Assembly (NCBI RefSeq): GCF_009689005.1
Contig: NZ_AP021879.1
Location: 2,480,001 to 2,544,000, forward strand
Reading direction: 5' to 3'
Length of the DNA stretch: 64,000 bases
From: Desulfosarcina ovata subsp. ovata
GTDB lineage: Bacteria; Desulfobacterota; Desulfobacteria; Desulfobacterales; Desulfosarcinaceae
Made by a program: the position numbers and the translations under genes. The notes beneath the pieces were generated by a model. That model was not told the origin of the DNA and ran no database searches. It was given only the letters and a program-made list of their open reading frames with translations. Shown in pieces: positions 52,378-60,120 of this stretch. How positions within the stretch are numbered: the first letter of the stretch is position 1; the number at the start of each line of letters is the position of its first letter.

Positions 52378-53729
52378 GATTGCTCCATCAGATTGCCTAC
52401 CGCCGCCTTAATCGCTTCATGGACAGCGATGCCGACCGACGATTCGTCAAAGTGCACCTTGTCATCGCGGATGGTAAAGCCGACGCTTTTCGAGCGGGTC
52501 ACGCCTTTTCCCGAACCTTCGGCGCTGATCGTGGTGCCGTCATTTTGTCTCACCGACAGCTCGACGCCGACCGTCACGGTCACCTTGCCTTTGGAAAACA
52601 GGCCAAGCATGAGCTTGGAACGGCTCTTGCCGAAAGATTTGACGACCAAGCGAACTTGTGTATCGGTCCGGGGGGCGACGGATGGCGGCTGCATGGCAGG
52701 CGACGTCGACCGTTTCTCATCGGACCATCTGTCAATGACCAGGTCCTGAATCAGCTGCCGGGTCTCGTCGTCCGTGTCGACCGGCAGATAACAGCCGGTG
52801 GCGAACAGCTCTTCATGGATCAGGTTGATCAATCCCACGGCAATGAGCCGGTTCTTCCACGCGGCATCGTCGACCTCGTTCTCAATAGCCAAAACGATGA
52901 AGCTCCGCCTTTTTCCGCCTGGGCAGTGGCTGTATCCGGTTCCGGCCCTTTCACCCGTTGCGGCCAGACGCTGGACGGCTTCTCGGGCCCACGGCTGGTC
53001 CGGCTCTATAGCGAGAATTTGCCGATAATAGTCCAGCGCGGCCTCTGTCTGGCCGCGATGTTCCTGCTCAAGCCCCTTATCGTAAAGCGTTCTGATTTCA
53101 GGCCCCGGCATCGATCCGGCCTGGCGCAGCGTTTCCGCCTGCACGCGATGCCCCAGGCCGTCGAGAAGCTTGGCGGACAGGCGCTGGACGATCGCTTTGA
53201 CCTTCAGAAATGCCCCCTGGCCGTCGGCGGCCTTCACCACCACGCCGCTGGCCGTGCTGACCAGGTGGGCGGAAATGAGGAGTTGGTCGCCGACCGGCAC
53301 GTAACTGCCGAAAACAAAGTAGTCAACCCCCAAAAGGCGTCCTAAGCGGAGCCGGGTGTCCTCATGCACCAGATCGCTGGTGCCGAGACGCAACTCGCTC
53401 AGCAGGGCATCGAGTTTCCGGCGTTCCAGGATCTGGATGGTCTTTGCTTCGGAAAGGTACTCGGCCAGGCTCTGGCTGATCCATTCGGGGAGAAAATCGG
53501 AATGGGGCAGTTTTTCAGCGCTGTCGGTGACAAACGGATAGATGGCGATTCGTTGATCGACATCGTTTCCCGCATCGCTTTGCATGGCCGTTGAAGACGG
53601 CGCCGCCTCAAGATCGGTCGGGTTGAGAAAAAGCGCGATCATGATTGCGATCGTCCAGGCGAGCCTGAAACCGGATAAAATGGGATCCGTGTTCTTTTTT
53701 GTGTGTGGTGCGCTTTGCATCCGTTCCAA
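52374..53729 (-). CDS. CsgG-domain protein with TPR-like segment
   Basis: A 451-residue exported protein. A hydrophobic N-terminus (LAWTIAIMIALFLNPTDLEAA) is followed by a CsgG-like domain (RIAIYPFVTDSAEKLPHSDF, IQILERRKLDALLSELRLG, RLLGVDYFVFGSYVPVGDQL), a TPR-like pair (GQTEAALDYYRQILAIEPDQ) and a second domain with VRLVVKSFGKSRSKLMLGLF. The first Met is uncertain. Between an outer-membrane barrel gene 9 bp upstream and the CsgG-like lipoprotein, it looks like one envelope complex. Confidence 0.75.
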   Translation of the reverse strand: MERMQSAPHTKKNTDPILSGFRLAWTIAIMIALFLNPTDLEAAPSSTAMQSDAGNDVDQRIAIYPFVTDSAEKLPHSDFLPEWISQSLAEYLSEAKTIQILERRKLDALLSELRLGTSDLVHEDTRLRLGRLLGVDYFVFGSYVPVGDQLLISAHLVSTASGVVVKAADGQGAFLKVKAIVQRLSAKLLDGLGHRVQAETLRQAGSMPGPEIRTLYDKGLEQEHRGQTEAALDYYRQILAIEPDQPWAREAVQRLAATGERAGTGYSHCPGGKRRSFIVLAIENEVDDAAWKNRLIAVGLINLIHEELFATGCYLPVDTDDETRQLIQDLVIDRWSDEKRSTSPAMQPPSVAPRTDTQVRLVVKSFGKSRSKLMLGLFSKGKVTVTVGVELSVRQNDGTTISAEGSGKGVTRSKSVGFTIRDDKVHFDESSVGIAVHEAIKAAVGNLMEQS

Positions 53730-53737
53730 TGCCCTAT

Positions 53738-54949
53738 CTAGAATCGGTACACGGATCCGATATAAACACTGACCAGGTCAATATCTTCAATTTCGTAAGT
53801 CTCTCTTACCCCCACGTTGAGTTCGAATGTATCCGACGGATAATAGGAAAAGGAAAGCCCTGCCGTGGTTTGCGAATCCCGGTCGTCGGGAATATCGTCG
53901 CTGCTGAAATCCGAACGGATGATCTCAAGATTGACCGCGGCGGCATCAGCGAACAGCGGCACGCCGATGTTGCAACCGTAGGTCAGGGTTTTGATCGAAT
54001 CCAAATCGTTTAGGTAATCGATGAACTTTTCGACAAATTGATTGTCCGTATCGATCCAGCTTTCGCGAACCTCTATTTCCGAGATCCGGTAATCCACCCC
54101 CACACTGACGGTGGCGAAACTGAATGTTTTCGTAAATGTCGAAAAGGCACCGGCACCGTATTGAAGGTTTCCGGCGTGCTCGATGGCATCCGAGGTGAGG
54201 TAGTAGGCTGAACCAAAGACCTCAACACCGGCATCCCAGACCATGCTGTCCCATTTTTTAATCGGGTACTTGCCCGAAATACTCAGCCCGGCAAAGTGGG
54301 ATTCGGAGTCGATGGCATCGTCCATGGTGGTATATCGGTACGGCAAAAGGATGCCCAGTTCTGCCCCACCGTCATATTCGTGGCTGTAGCCGAGTAAAAT
54401 CGAGGTGGCATCGCCATCTTCATCATTTACGGACAGGCTTACATATTCCAGGACCCCTTTGAATTCATTGTTGATGCTGGCAGCCTCGGCGGATTCTTTT
54501 CTGGCCGGACTGGCTTTGGAGAGCTTGTCTCCAAAGGATATCCCGAGCATGATGCTGTCCGCAGTGTCCCCGGTACTCATATTGAGCCCGCCCGGAAAAA
54601 TGGCGCTGAGGATGAGATCGAAATTTTCCAGGGCCCACTCTTCGATGTCGTCCCTGTTCTGGACGAGTTCCATGTTTGATTCAATCACGAGGTTGCCGTC
54701 CCGGTCGTAAATGCGGATTATATCGGTCAACGTCTCGTCTCCATCCATATCACCGTTCTGGTTTTCGTCATTCCACGCCAGGGTTGCCAGGGCGCCGTAT
54801 AATCCCGCGTCGATGCTTTTATCGGCTCCCGAACCTTCTATGGCCCAGGAGAGCACATCGAAAAAATCATCCCCGGCAAAACCAATGCTCGGTAAAACCA
54901 AAAGTGTTAACAGCGAACAGACGACAAGACGGGTACATGTTTTTTTCAT
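53738..54949 (-). CDS. Outer-membrane beta-barrel protein with calcium-like N-terminal motif
   Basis: A 403-residue protein with signal peptide (LVVCSLLTLLVLPSIGFA). The N-terminal half has a DENQNGDMDGDET stretch like an EF-hand/dockerin calcium loop. The rest is beta-barrel in character and ends VYIGSVYRF. The start at 54949 has AGGAGG upstream. It heads a three-gene operon with the CsgG-like genes. Its function is unknown; it may be the pore or receptor of that system. Confidence 0.75.
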   Translation of the reverse strand: MKKTCTRLVVCSLLTLLVLPSIGFAGDDFFDVLSWAIEGSGADKSIDAGLYGALATLAWNDENQNGDMDGDETLTDIIRIYDRDGNLVIESNMELVQNRDDIEEWALENFDLILSAIFPGGLNMSTGDTADSIMLGISFGDKLSKASPARKESAEAASINNEFKGVLEYVSLSVNDEDGDATSILLGYSHEYDGGAELGILLPYRYTTMDDAIDSESHFAGLSISGKYPIKKWDSMVWDAGVEVFGSAYYLTSDAIEHAGNLQYGAGAFSTFTKTFSFATVSVGVDYRISEIEVRESWIDTDNQFVEKFIDYLNDLDSIKTLTYGCNIGVPLFADAAAVNLEIIRSDFSSDDIPDDRDSQTTAGLSFSYYPSDTFELNVGVRETYEIEDIDLVSVYIGSVYRF

Positions 54950-55109
54950 GGAAGCCTCCTGTGCCGATCCTTTTTGTAGTATTTGTAGTATGGGTATAAA
55001 CACCACTATATTACATTGCAGGGAAAGATGTAACAATTAATTCTACAATATTCAGGCTAAATTATCCATGGGCAATGTTCAAGCCCGATCTGCGTGGGCG
55101 CATCGCTTT

Positions 55110-56429
55110 TTACACACGAAATGCCTTTTTAGGCGATTTCGGCCCCTTTTCTGCCACAAGCAATAACCCTTTGACCTCATCCCCGGACTGCTTCCGGATA
55201 ACGGCGTCGGTCTCCTCAACGGGGATCAATCCGTGATGTTTCAGGCAGTCCCTGACATACCGGTGGGAATGGGCGTAGCGTCCGCTGGGAAACAGCTGAT
55301 ACCCTGTGCTGTTGTCTGCCAATTCTTCCACCGAAAAGGCAATCATCCCTCCGTGAACGAGGTGGGATGATACCGATCGGATGACCGGATCCAGATTTCC
55401 GAAATAGACAAATACGTCAGAGCTGTAAATGAGATCGAATGGTTGAGAAAACGTCCAATCCTGAAGGATGTCAAAGACGATGAGCCCGTCGTAGATATTT
55501 TTCTCCGAAGCCTTTTGGAGCATTTTGGACGACACATCGACACCGACAAGGAATCTTGCATATGGCCGGTAGAATTGTGATCCCAAACCGGTACCGCAGC
55601 CAAGATCCAGAACCGTCAGATCCTGCTTCAGATGTGGGCTCACCAGATGAAACAGAAGTTCAGGGGTCTTGTATTCCAGATCGTTTACCAGAATCGTTTC
55701 AAACGTTCCGGCACACTGATCAAAAATCCGGCGTACATGCTGCGCCGGGGCAGCATCGGGGGGAGTCGATGTCCCCAGACTCTGGAGCATAAATTTGGCC
55801 GCCTCATCGTCCGGCCTGATCTCCAGCACGGTGTTGTAGTGGTTCTCGGCTGCTTTGAGTTGCCCAAGTTTTTGTAAAGAAACCCCGAGATTGAAGTGGG
55901 CGGACGCATAATCGGGCTGTATCTCAATCGCCTTTTGGTATGACCGGGAGGCGTTTTCAATCATATGCAACTCATCTTGTGCCACCCCCAGGTTGTTCCA
56001 AGCCTCCGCCATGTCAGAAGCAAATGCCACCGCCCTTCGAAAACAGGAAATGGCTTCCTCCACATCTCCGGTTTCCCGGTAAGCCACCCCCATATTGTTC
56101 CATGCCAAACCAAATTTGGGCTGCTGCTCAACGATGGCCCTGTAAATGTTGATGGCCCCCTTATCGTCTCCCTCCATCTGCTTGATCCGACCGAGATTAT
56201 AGCATGCCGATAGAGAAGGCGGCTTTAAGTTGGCTGCTTTTTCAAAAACCTTTTTTGCCTTATCCGGTTGGGACCGATCCAAAAAAACCGTTCCCAGTGC
56301 GTTCAGCACCAACCCCGAATCCGGCCTTTCGTTCAATATTTCCAGATAGGCTTTTTCCGCATCGGTCAGCCGGCCTTCCTGGTGGGCCAATGCCGCTTGT
56401 TTGAGAAGGTGTTCGCATTCGTTTTTCAT
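55110..56429 (-). CDS. TPR-repeat protein with C-terminal methyltransferase
   Basis: A 439-residue protein. About six tetratricopeptide repeats span residues 5-205 (ACYNLGRIKQMEGDDKGAIN, AWNNLGVAQDELHMIENASR), followed by a class I methyltransferase (VLDLGCGTGLGSQFYRPYA, then LVGVDVSSKMLQKA). No signal peptide. The TPRs probably select a protein or lipid-linked substrate. It is separated from tRNA-Ala by a terminator, so it is its own unit. Confidence 0.88.
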   Translation of the reverse strand: MKNECEHLLKQAALAHQEGRLTDAEKAYLEILNERPDSGLVLNALGTVFLDRSQPDKAKKVFEKAANLKPPSLSACYNLGRIKQMEGDDKGAINIYRAIVEQQPKFGLAWNNMGVAYRETGDVEEAISCFRRAVAFASDMAEAWNNLGVAQDELHMIENASRSYQKAIEIQPDYASAHFNLGVSLQKLGQLKAAENHYNTVLEIRPDDEAAKFMLQSLGTSTPPDAAPAQHVRRIFDQCAGTFETILVNDLEYKTPELLFHLVSPHLKQDLTVLDLGCGTGLGSQFYRPYARFLVGVDVSSKMLQKASEKNIYDGLIVFDILQDWTFSQPFDLIYSSDVFVYFGNLDPVIRSVSSHLVHGGMIAFSVEELADNSTGYQLFPSGRYAHSHRYVRDCLKHHGLIPVEETDAVIRKQSGDEVKGLLLVAEKGPKSPKKAFRV

Positions 56430-56504
56430 GTGCGTCGATGGGTGGCTATTGTTTTTAGTGAGAGATACGAGATCCTAAATCCAAACCCAGCAATTCCGCA
56501 ATAG

Positions 56505-56540
56505 AAAAAGGGTCGACCACTGAAGCGGCCAACCCTTTTT
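56505..56540. terminator. Bidirectional intrinsic terminator after tRNA-Ala
   Basis: AAAAAGGGT...ACCCTTTTT with GG-CC inner pairs forms a strong stem. On the minus strand it ends the tRNA transcript before the TPR-methyltransferase gene. Confidence 0.85.
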
Positions 56541-56556
56541 CATTTTTACAAATTTT

Positions 56557-56632
56557 TGGTGGAGCTGAGGGGGCTCGAACCCCTGGCCTCATGACTGCCA
56601 GTCATGCGCTCTCCCAGCTGAGCTACAGCCCC
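56557..56632 (-). tRNA. tRNA-Ala (anticodon GGC)
   Basis: The minus strand begins GGGGCTGTAGCTCAGCTGGG and folds into the full cloverleaf: acceptor GGGGCTG with CAGCTCC (one G-U), anticodon arm CATGA-CTGGCAG-TCATG and T-arm AGGGG-TTCGAGC-CCCCT. The anticodon is GGC. The 3' CCA is encoded (56557-56559). Confidence 0.97.
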
Positions 56633-56646
56633 GAAATCGAAAACGC

Positions 56647-56675
56647 AACCTAACAAAATCGTTCTTGCCTGTCAA
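56647..56675 (-). promoter_or_regulatory. tRNA-Ala promoter
   Basis: Minus-strand TTGACA (56675-56670), a 17-bp spacer and TAGGTT (56652-56647), 15 bp before the mature 5' end at 56632. Confidence 0.7.
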
Positions 56676-56741
56676 CGCAATTTTTCAGTTTAGCTGTCCG
56701 AACCGTTTTTTACGGGACCCTGCCTGTATCGCTGAAACAGG

Positions 56742-56770
56742 TTGACAAAAGGCGCGTCAGCAATTATTGT
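56742..56770 (+). promoter_or_regulatory. Promoter of the ppiD-like gene
   Basis: TTGACA (56742-56747), a 17-bp spacer and TATTGT (56765-56770), giving a leader of about 170 bp. Confidence 0.5.
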
Positions 56771-56892
56771 CAATTGTTTGAATTGACGAGATATTCTGGC
56801 AATTCCGGACGATGCTCAAACCCGCCTTCAAGATGAACGGCGGGAGGCTGACACGTTTGGCGATGCCTATTTCTGAAACCAAAACAATCAAC

Positions 56893-56924
56893 ACCACCGG
56901 ATGCTGGCCTGCATCCGGTGGTGA
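56893..56924. promoter_or_regulatory. Perfect 13-bp hairpin in the ppiD leader
   Basis: CACCACCGGATGC and GCATCCGGTGGTG enclose TGGCCT, 21 bp upstream of the ATG. There is no T-tract, so an RNA-stability or translation role is more likely than termination. Confidence 0.6.
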
Positions 56925-56945
56925 AATTAAAAGAAGAGGTCGTTA

Positions 56946-58838
56946 ATGCTCAATGTAATGCGGAAACATGCTGGCAGTTGGATGATCAAAATAATTCTTT
57001 TCGCCATCGTAATCGTGTTTTCTTTCTGGGGGGTCGGCAGTTTCCGTTCCCGCCAGGCATCCAAAGTCGCAACCGTCAATGATGAAATTATCGGTGTAAC
57101 TGAATATCAGCGGGCCTATAACAACCTGATCGAACAGTATCGCCGGCAGTTCGGGTCCAGTCTCAATGACGGCATGCTGGAAATGCTGAGGATCAAGCAG
57201 CAGACGCTCGAGCAGTTGATCAACCGTACTATTCTTCTGCAGGAGGCAAAAAAGCTGGGCCTCAGGGTTTCCGATGAAGAGGTTGCCGATTCCATCGTCC
57301 GCTTACCCGTCTTCCAAAGCAATGGCACGTTTGACAACCGCCGTTATCGCGCCCTCCTTAGCCAGATACATCTGACGCCGGAGGAGTTCGAAGCCGATCA
57401 GAAAAATGCGCTGCTGAGCGAAAAACTCTCCCGCATCATTACCGGCGCTGCAAAAGTGTCCGCTGTGGAAGCCCGTGAGTGGTACGACTGGCGGAACACA
57501 ACGGTGAACGTCGACTATGTCCTGTTCCGTCCGAACGATTACACCGACATTGAGCCTTCGGCCGAAGCGGTTGCCGACTACTTCGAGGCACAGAAAGAGA
57601 ATTATAAAACCGATCCCCTGGTCAAGGCCAGATATGTGGTTTTTGACCCTGATGCCTATAAAAAGCAGGTATCGGTTACCGAAAACGAAATCGCCGACTA
57701 CTATGACACACACATTGACGAGTTCAAAAACGAAAAGAAAGTCGAAGCCCGCCACATCCTGATCAAGGTCGATCCGAACGCCGATCAAGCAACGGAGCAA
57801 GAGGCCAAAGCCCGTGCTGAAGCCGTTGCCCAAAAGGCCAGAAGCGGCGAGGATTTTGCCAAACTGGCCGAGACCTTTTCTGAAGGCCCGACCAAATCCC
57901 AGGGTGGATATCTGGGCAAATTCACCCAGGCTCAGATGGTCAAACCCTTTGCCGACAAGGCATTCTCCATGGCAGCCGGTGAAATCAGCGATCCGGTGAA
58001 AACCCAATTCGGCTGGCATGTCATCAAAGTGGAATCCGTGGAACCGGCCGCAACCCAGACCCTCGAGCAGGCCCGGGCACAGATGGTCAAAACCCTGACC
58101 GACACAAAAGCAAAAACCCTAGCCTACGACAACGCCGAGCAGTTTTACGAAAACACCTTCGAAAAAGAAGACCTGATCAAAAATGCAAAAACCTTTGATC
58201 TTGGCGTGCTGGAAACCGGGGCGTTCTCGCGTCGCGGTCCGGAAGCACTGGGTCGCGGCAAGGAAGCCTTTGCCAAAATCGCATTTGGCCTTGGCGTGGA
58301 TGAAATCAGCGATATCCAGGAGATCGGCGGCCGTTACTACCTGATTCAGACAACCGAAACCATCGCGGCGCGCATTCCGGAACTGGAAATGGTCAACGCC
58401 CGGGTAATGGCAGACTTGAAAAAGAAAATGCAGTCTGACAAGGCCCTTGAATCCGCCACGGCCATGGCCGTGGAAATCGAAGGCGGCAAAGCATTTGCCG
58501 ACATCGTGGCAGGCCGGAACCTGACTGTCAACCAGACCGGTCTGTTCAAACGCGACGCCTCGATCCCCGGTATCGGATCGGACCCCGCATTTACCCAGGC
58601 CGCTTTCGCGCTGACCCCCGACAATGCCACCGGTACAGAACCGGTAGAAGGACACGCAGGCGTTTATCTGCTTCATCTGGCGGAGCGAAAAGCACCCCCG
58701 AGTGATGGGTTTGACAATGAAAAAGAGAAAATCAGCGACCTGCTTCTGAGACAGAAACAGCAAACCGTGCTTCAGGACTGGATGACAGCACGCCGGGCCG
58801 AAAGTCAGGTGACCGTCGAAAAAGGGTACACCGAATAG
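56946..58838 (+). CDS. ppiD: SurA N-terminal-domain/PpiD-like periplasmic foldase
   Basis: A 630-residue membrane-anchored peptidyl-prolyl isomerase. One helix (MIKIILFAIVIVFSFWGVG, residues 13-31) anchors it; a SurA-like chaperone region follows (NRTILLQEAKKLGLRVSDEE), then a parvulin domain about 265-365 (KVEARHILIKVDP, SQGGYLGKFTQAQMVKPF, TQFGWHVIKVESV) and a C-terminal second chaperone part. It is close to E. coli PpiD (623 residues) and aids folding of exported proteins at the inner membrane. Confidence 0.92.
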   Translation: MLNVMRKHAGSWMIKIILFAIVIVFSFWGVGSFRSRQASKVATVNDEIIGVTEYQRAYNNLIEQYRRQFGSSLNDGMLEMLRIKQQTLEQLINRTILLQEAKKLGLRVSDEEVADSIVRLPVFQSNGTFDNRRYRALLSQIHLTPEEFEADQKNALLSEKLSRIITGAAKVSAVEAREWYDWRNTTVNVDYVLFRPNDYTDIEPSAEAVADYFEAQKENYKTDPLVKARYVVFDPDAYKKQVSVTENEIADYYDTHIDEFKNEKKVEARHILIKVDPNADQATEQEAKARAEAVAQKARSGEDFAKLAETFSEGPTKSQGGYLGKFTQAQMVKPFADKAFSMAAGEISDPVKTQFGWHVIKVESVEPAATQTLEQARAQMVKTLTDTKAKTLAYDNAEQFYENTFEKEDLIKNAKTFDLGVLETGAFSRRGPEALGRGKEAFAKIAFGLGVDEISDIQEIGGRYYLIQTTETIAARIPELEMVNARVMADLKKKMQSDKALESATAMAVEIEGGKAFADIVAGRNLTVNQTGLFKRDASIPGIGSDPAFTQAAFALTPDNATGTEPVEGHAGVYLLHLAERKAPPSDGFDNEKEKISDLLLRQKQQTVLQDWMTARRAESQVTVEKGYTE

Positions 58839-58893
58839 AAGTGCATTCACTACCGGTTTTCACCGGTATCAGAAAGGACATGGTGAGGTCACA

Positions 58894-59142
58894 ATGAAAT
58901 CACCACACGGTTCCACGGAATCCGGAAAGTCCAGCGGGTACATTGCAAAAAAATGTCCGGAGTGTATGGAGTACATGCCCCTGAACGCAACGAGGTGCCC
59001 ATCCTGCAAGCTTCCTGTCGGCAGGGTTGATCGGCATGGCAAAGCGTCACGCAAAACCGACTGGAAAGGATATCTCACCGCTATCGCCGCTTGGGCGTTT
59101 TTCTTCTTTTACATCTGGTGGGCCTTTTTAAGGGAGCATTAA
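58894..59142 (+). CDS. Zinc-ribbon protein with one membrane helix
   Basis: An 82-residue protein. KKCPECMEYMPLNATRCPSC is a double CxxC zinc ribbon near residues 20-40, then a basic stretch (RVDRHGKASRKTDWK) and a helix AIAAWAFFFFYIWWAFL at the end. The ribbon faces the cytoplasm under the positive-inside rule. It lies 55 bp after the ppiD-like gene, in the same direction. No specific function is known to me. Confidence 0.72.
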   Translation: MKSPHGSTESGKSSGYIAKKCPECMEYMPLNATRCPSCKLPVGRVDRHGKASRKTDWKGYLTAIAAWAFFFFYIWWAFLREH

Positions 59143-59428
59143 CCACCGGAGCCCATCCGGACAGCCCCCCAAAACAAAGCAGGCCGAACAAATACGACAT
59201 TCAATGTGGCTGGCAAAACCGGGCTTGCGGTCACCGAGCAAGCGGATAATTTGGCAGGCGTATGCAAAAAACTCGCTTACCGCAAGGATCGAACAGTAAT
59301 TTGCGTAGCAGCATAATGCCGGCGAATTTCTCCAAACAAAGGTTGACAACCGAGAAGAAATATATTAGGCCTCAATTTAAATAACTCAATTCTTAGCAAA
59401 AACCGTGTTAATAAGGAGGCTTGACCGA
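59143..59428. other. Short gap without a gene
   Basis: I see no gene, terminator or repeat of note here, only the ribosome-binding site AAGGAGG (59414-59420) for the next gene. Confidence 0.4.
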
Positions 59429-59866
59429 ATGAAAGATGTTCAAAAAGAACTTTTAGCCGTTTCCAACGCATTATCTTCTCTTGTAAAACAAGTAGAGAAG
59501 ATATCTGAAGTGCTTGATGCAGAAGCAAGCGGGGAGGCGGTTCCTGCAAAAAAAGCAAAAGCCCCGGCAAAAAAAGCAAAGCTTGCGGCAAAAAAAGCAA
59601 AAGCACCCGCCAAAAAAAGAGCCGCGAAAAAGAAGGCACCCGCCGATACAGCACCGGTAACACCAGCTGCGGCTGACAATTCGGCGACCATGCTGGAAAG
59701 TATTTTCGGAATGATCAGCAGGAGTCGTAACGGTATTACGGTAGAACGGCTGAAAAAACGAACCGGACTTGAAGCCCGTCAAGTCAGTAATGCCTTGTAC
59801 AAGCTGACGAAAAAAGGAAAGGTCGAAACCATTTCCCGGGGGCTTTATGTGAAAAAGAAAAGCTGA
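59429..59866 (+). CDS. Histone-H1-like lysine/alanine-rich protein with C-terminal winged helix
   Basis: A 145-residue protein. The N-terminal 35 residues are coiled-coil-like (KELLAVSNALSSLVKQVEKI). Residues ~43-78 repeat KKAKAPAKKAKLAAKKAKAP and then KKRAAKKKAPA, like bacterial H1-type tails (Hc1, AlgP, HupN). The C-terminus (IFGMISRSRNGITVERLKKR, then ARQVSNALYKLTKKGKVETI) looks like a winged helix. ATG 59429 has AAGGAGG 8 bp upstream. It is probably a DNA-compacting or transcription-modulating factor. Confidence 0.78.
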   Translation: MKDVQKELLAVSNALSSLVKQVEKISEVLDAEASGEAVPAKKAKAPAKKAKLAAKKAKAPAKKRAAKKKAPADTAPVTPAAADNSATMLESIFGMISRSRNGITVERLKKRTGLEARQVSNALYKLTKKGKVETISRGLYVKKKS

Positions 59867-59875
59867 CGACTTCCT

Positions 59876-59980
59876 ATAGTATTTAAGATAATGTTTTTGG
59901 CAAGGCCAGAGGGAGGAAGTTGTATTAGTCATACCGCGACGACCGATAACGCAGCCCAAAAGCATTATCTTGAATGCTAT
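59876..59980. repeat. R1 palindromic repeat, copy 3 (105 bp)
   Basis: Starts ATAGTATTTAAGATAATG and ends CATTATCTTGAATGCTAT, with the same interior as copies 1 and 2. Flanks CCT-ATAG and CTAT-ACC would fit a TA duplication. Confidence 0.87.
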
Positions 59981-60120
59981 ACCAGCATCCCCGGAGATCC
60001 GGACTATTCCCCGACTTGATTCATCCAGTCCAGTAAGGCCTTCCACTGCAATCATTCCTGAATAGGCAGTGGGGGGCTTTCTTCGTCCACTGCCTTGCCA
60101 AAACAACTGAAGGAATTTCC

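Noticed and set aside
51673..53729. A curli biogenesis operon
   Set aside because: The CsgG-like genes are present, but no CsgA/B subunit repeats, CsgE or CsgF are seen, so only the fold is claimed.
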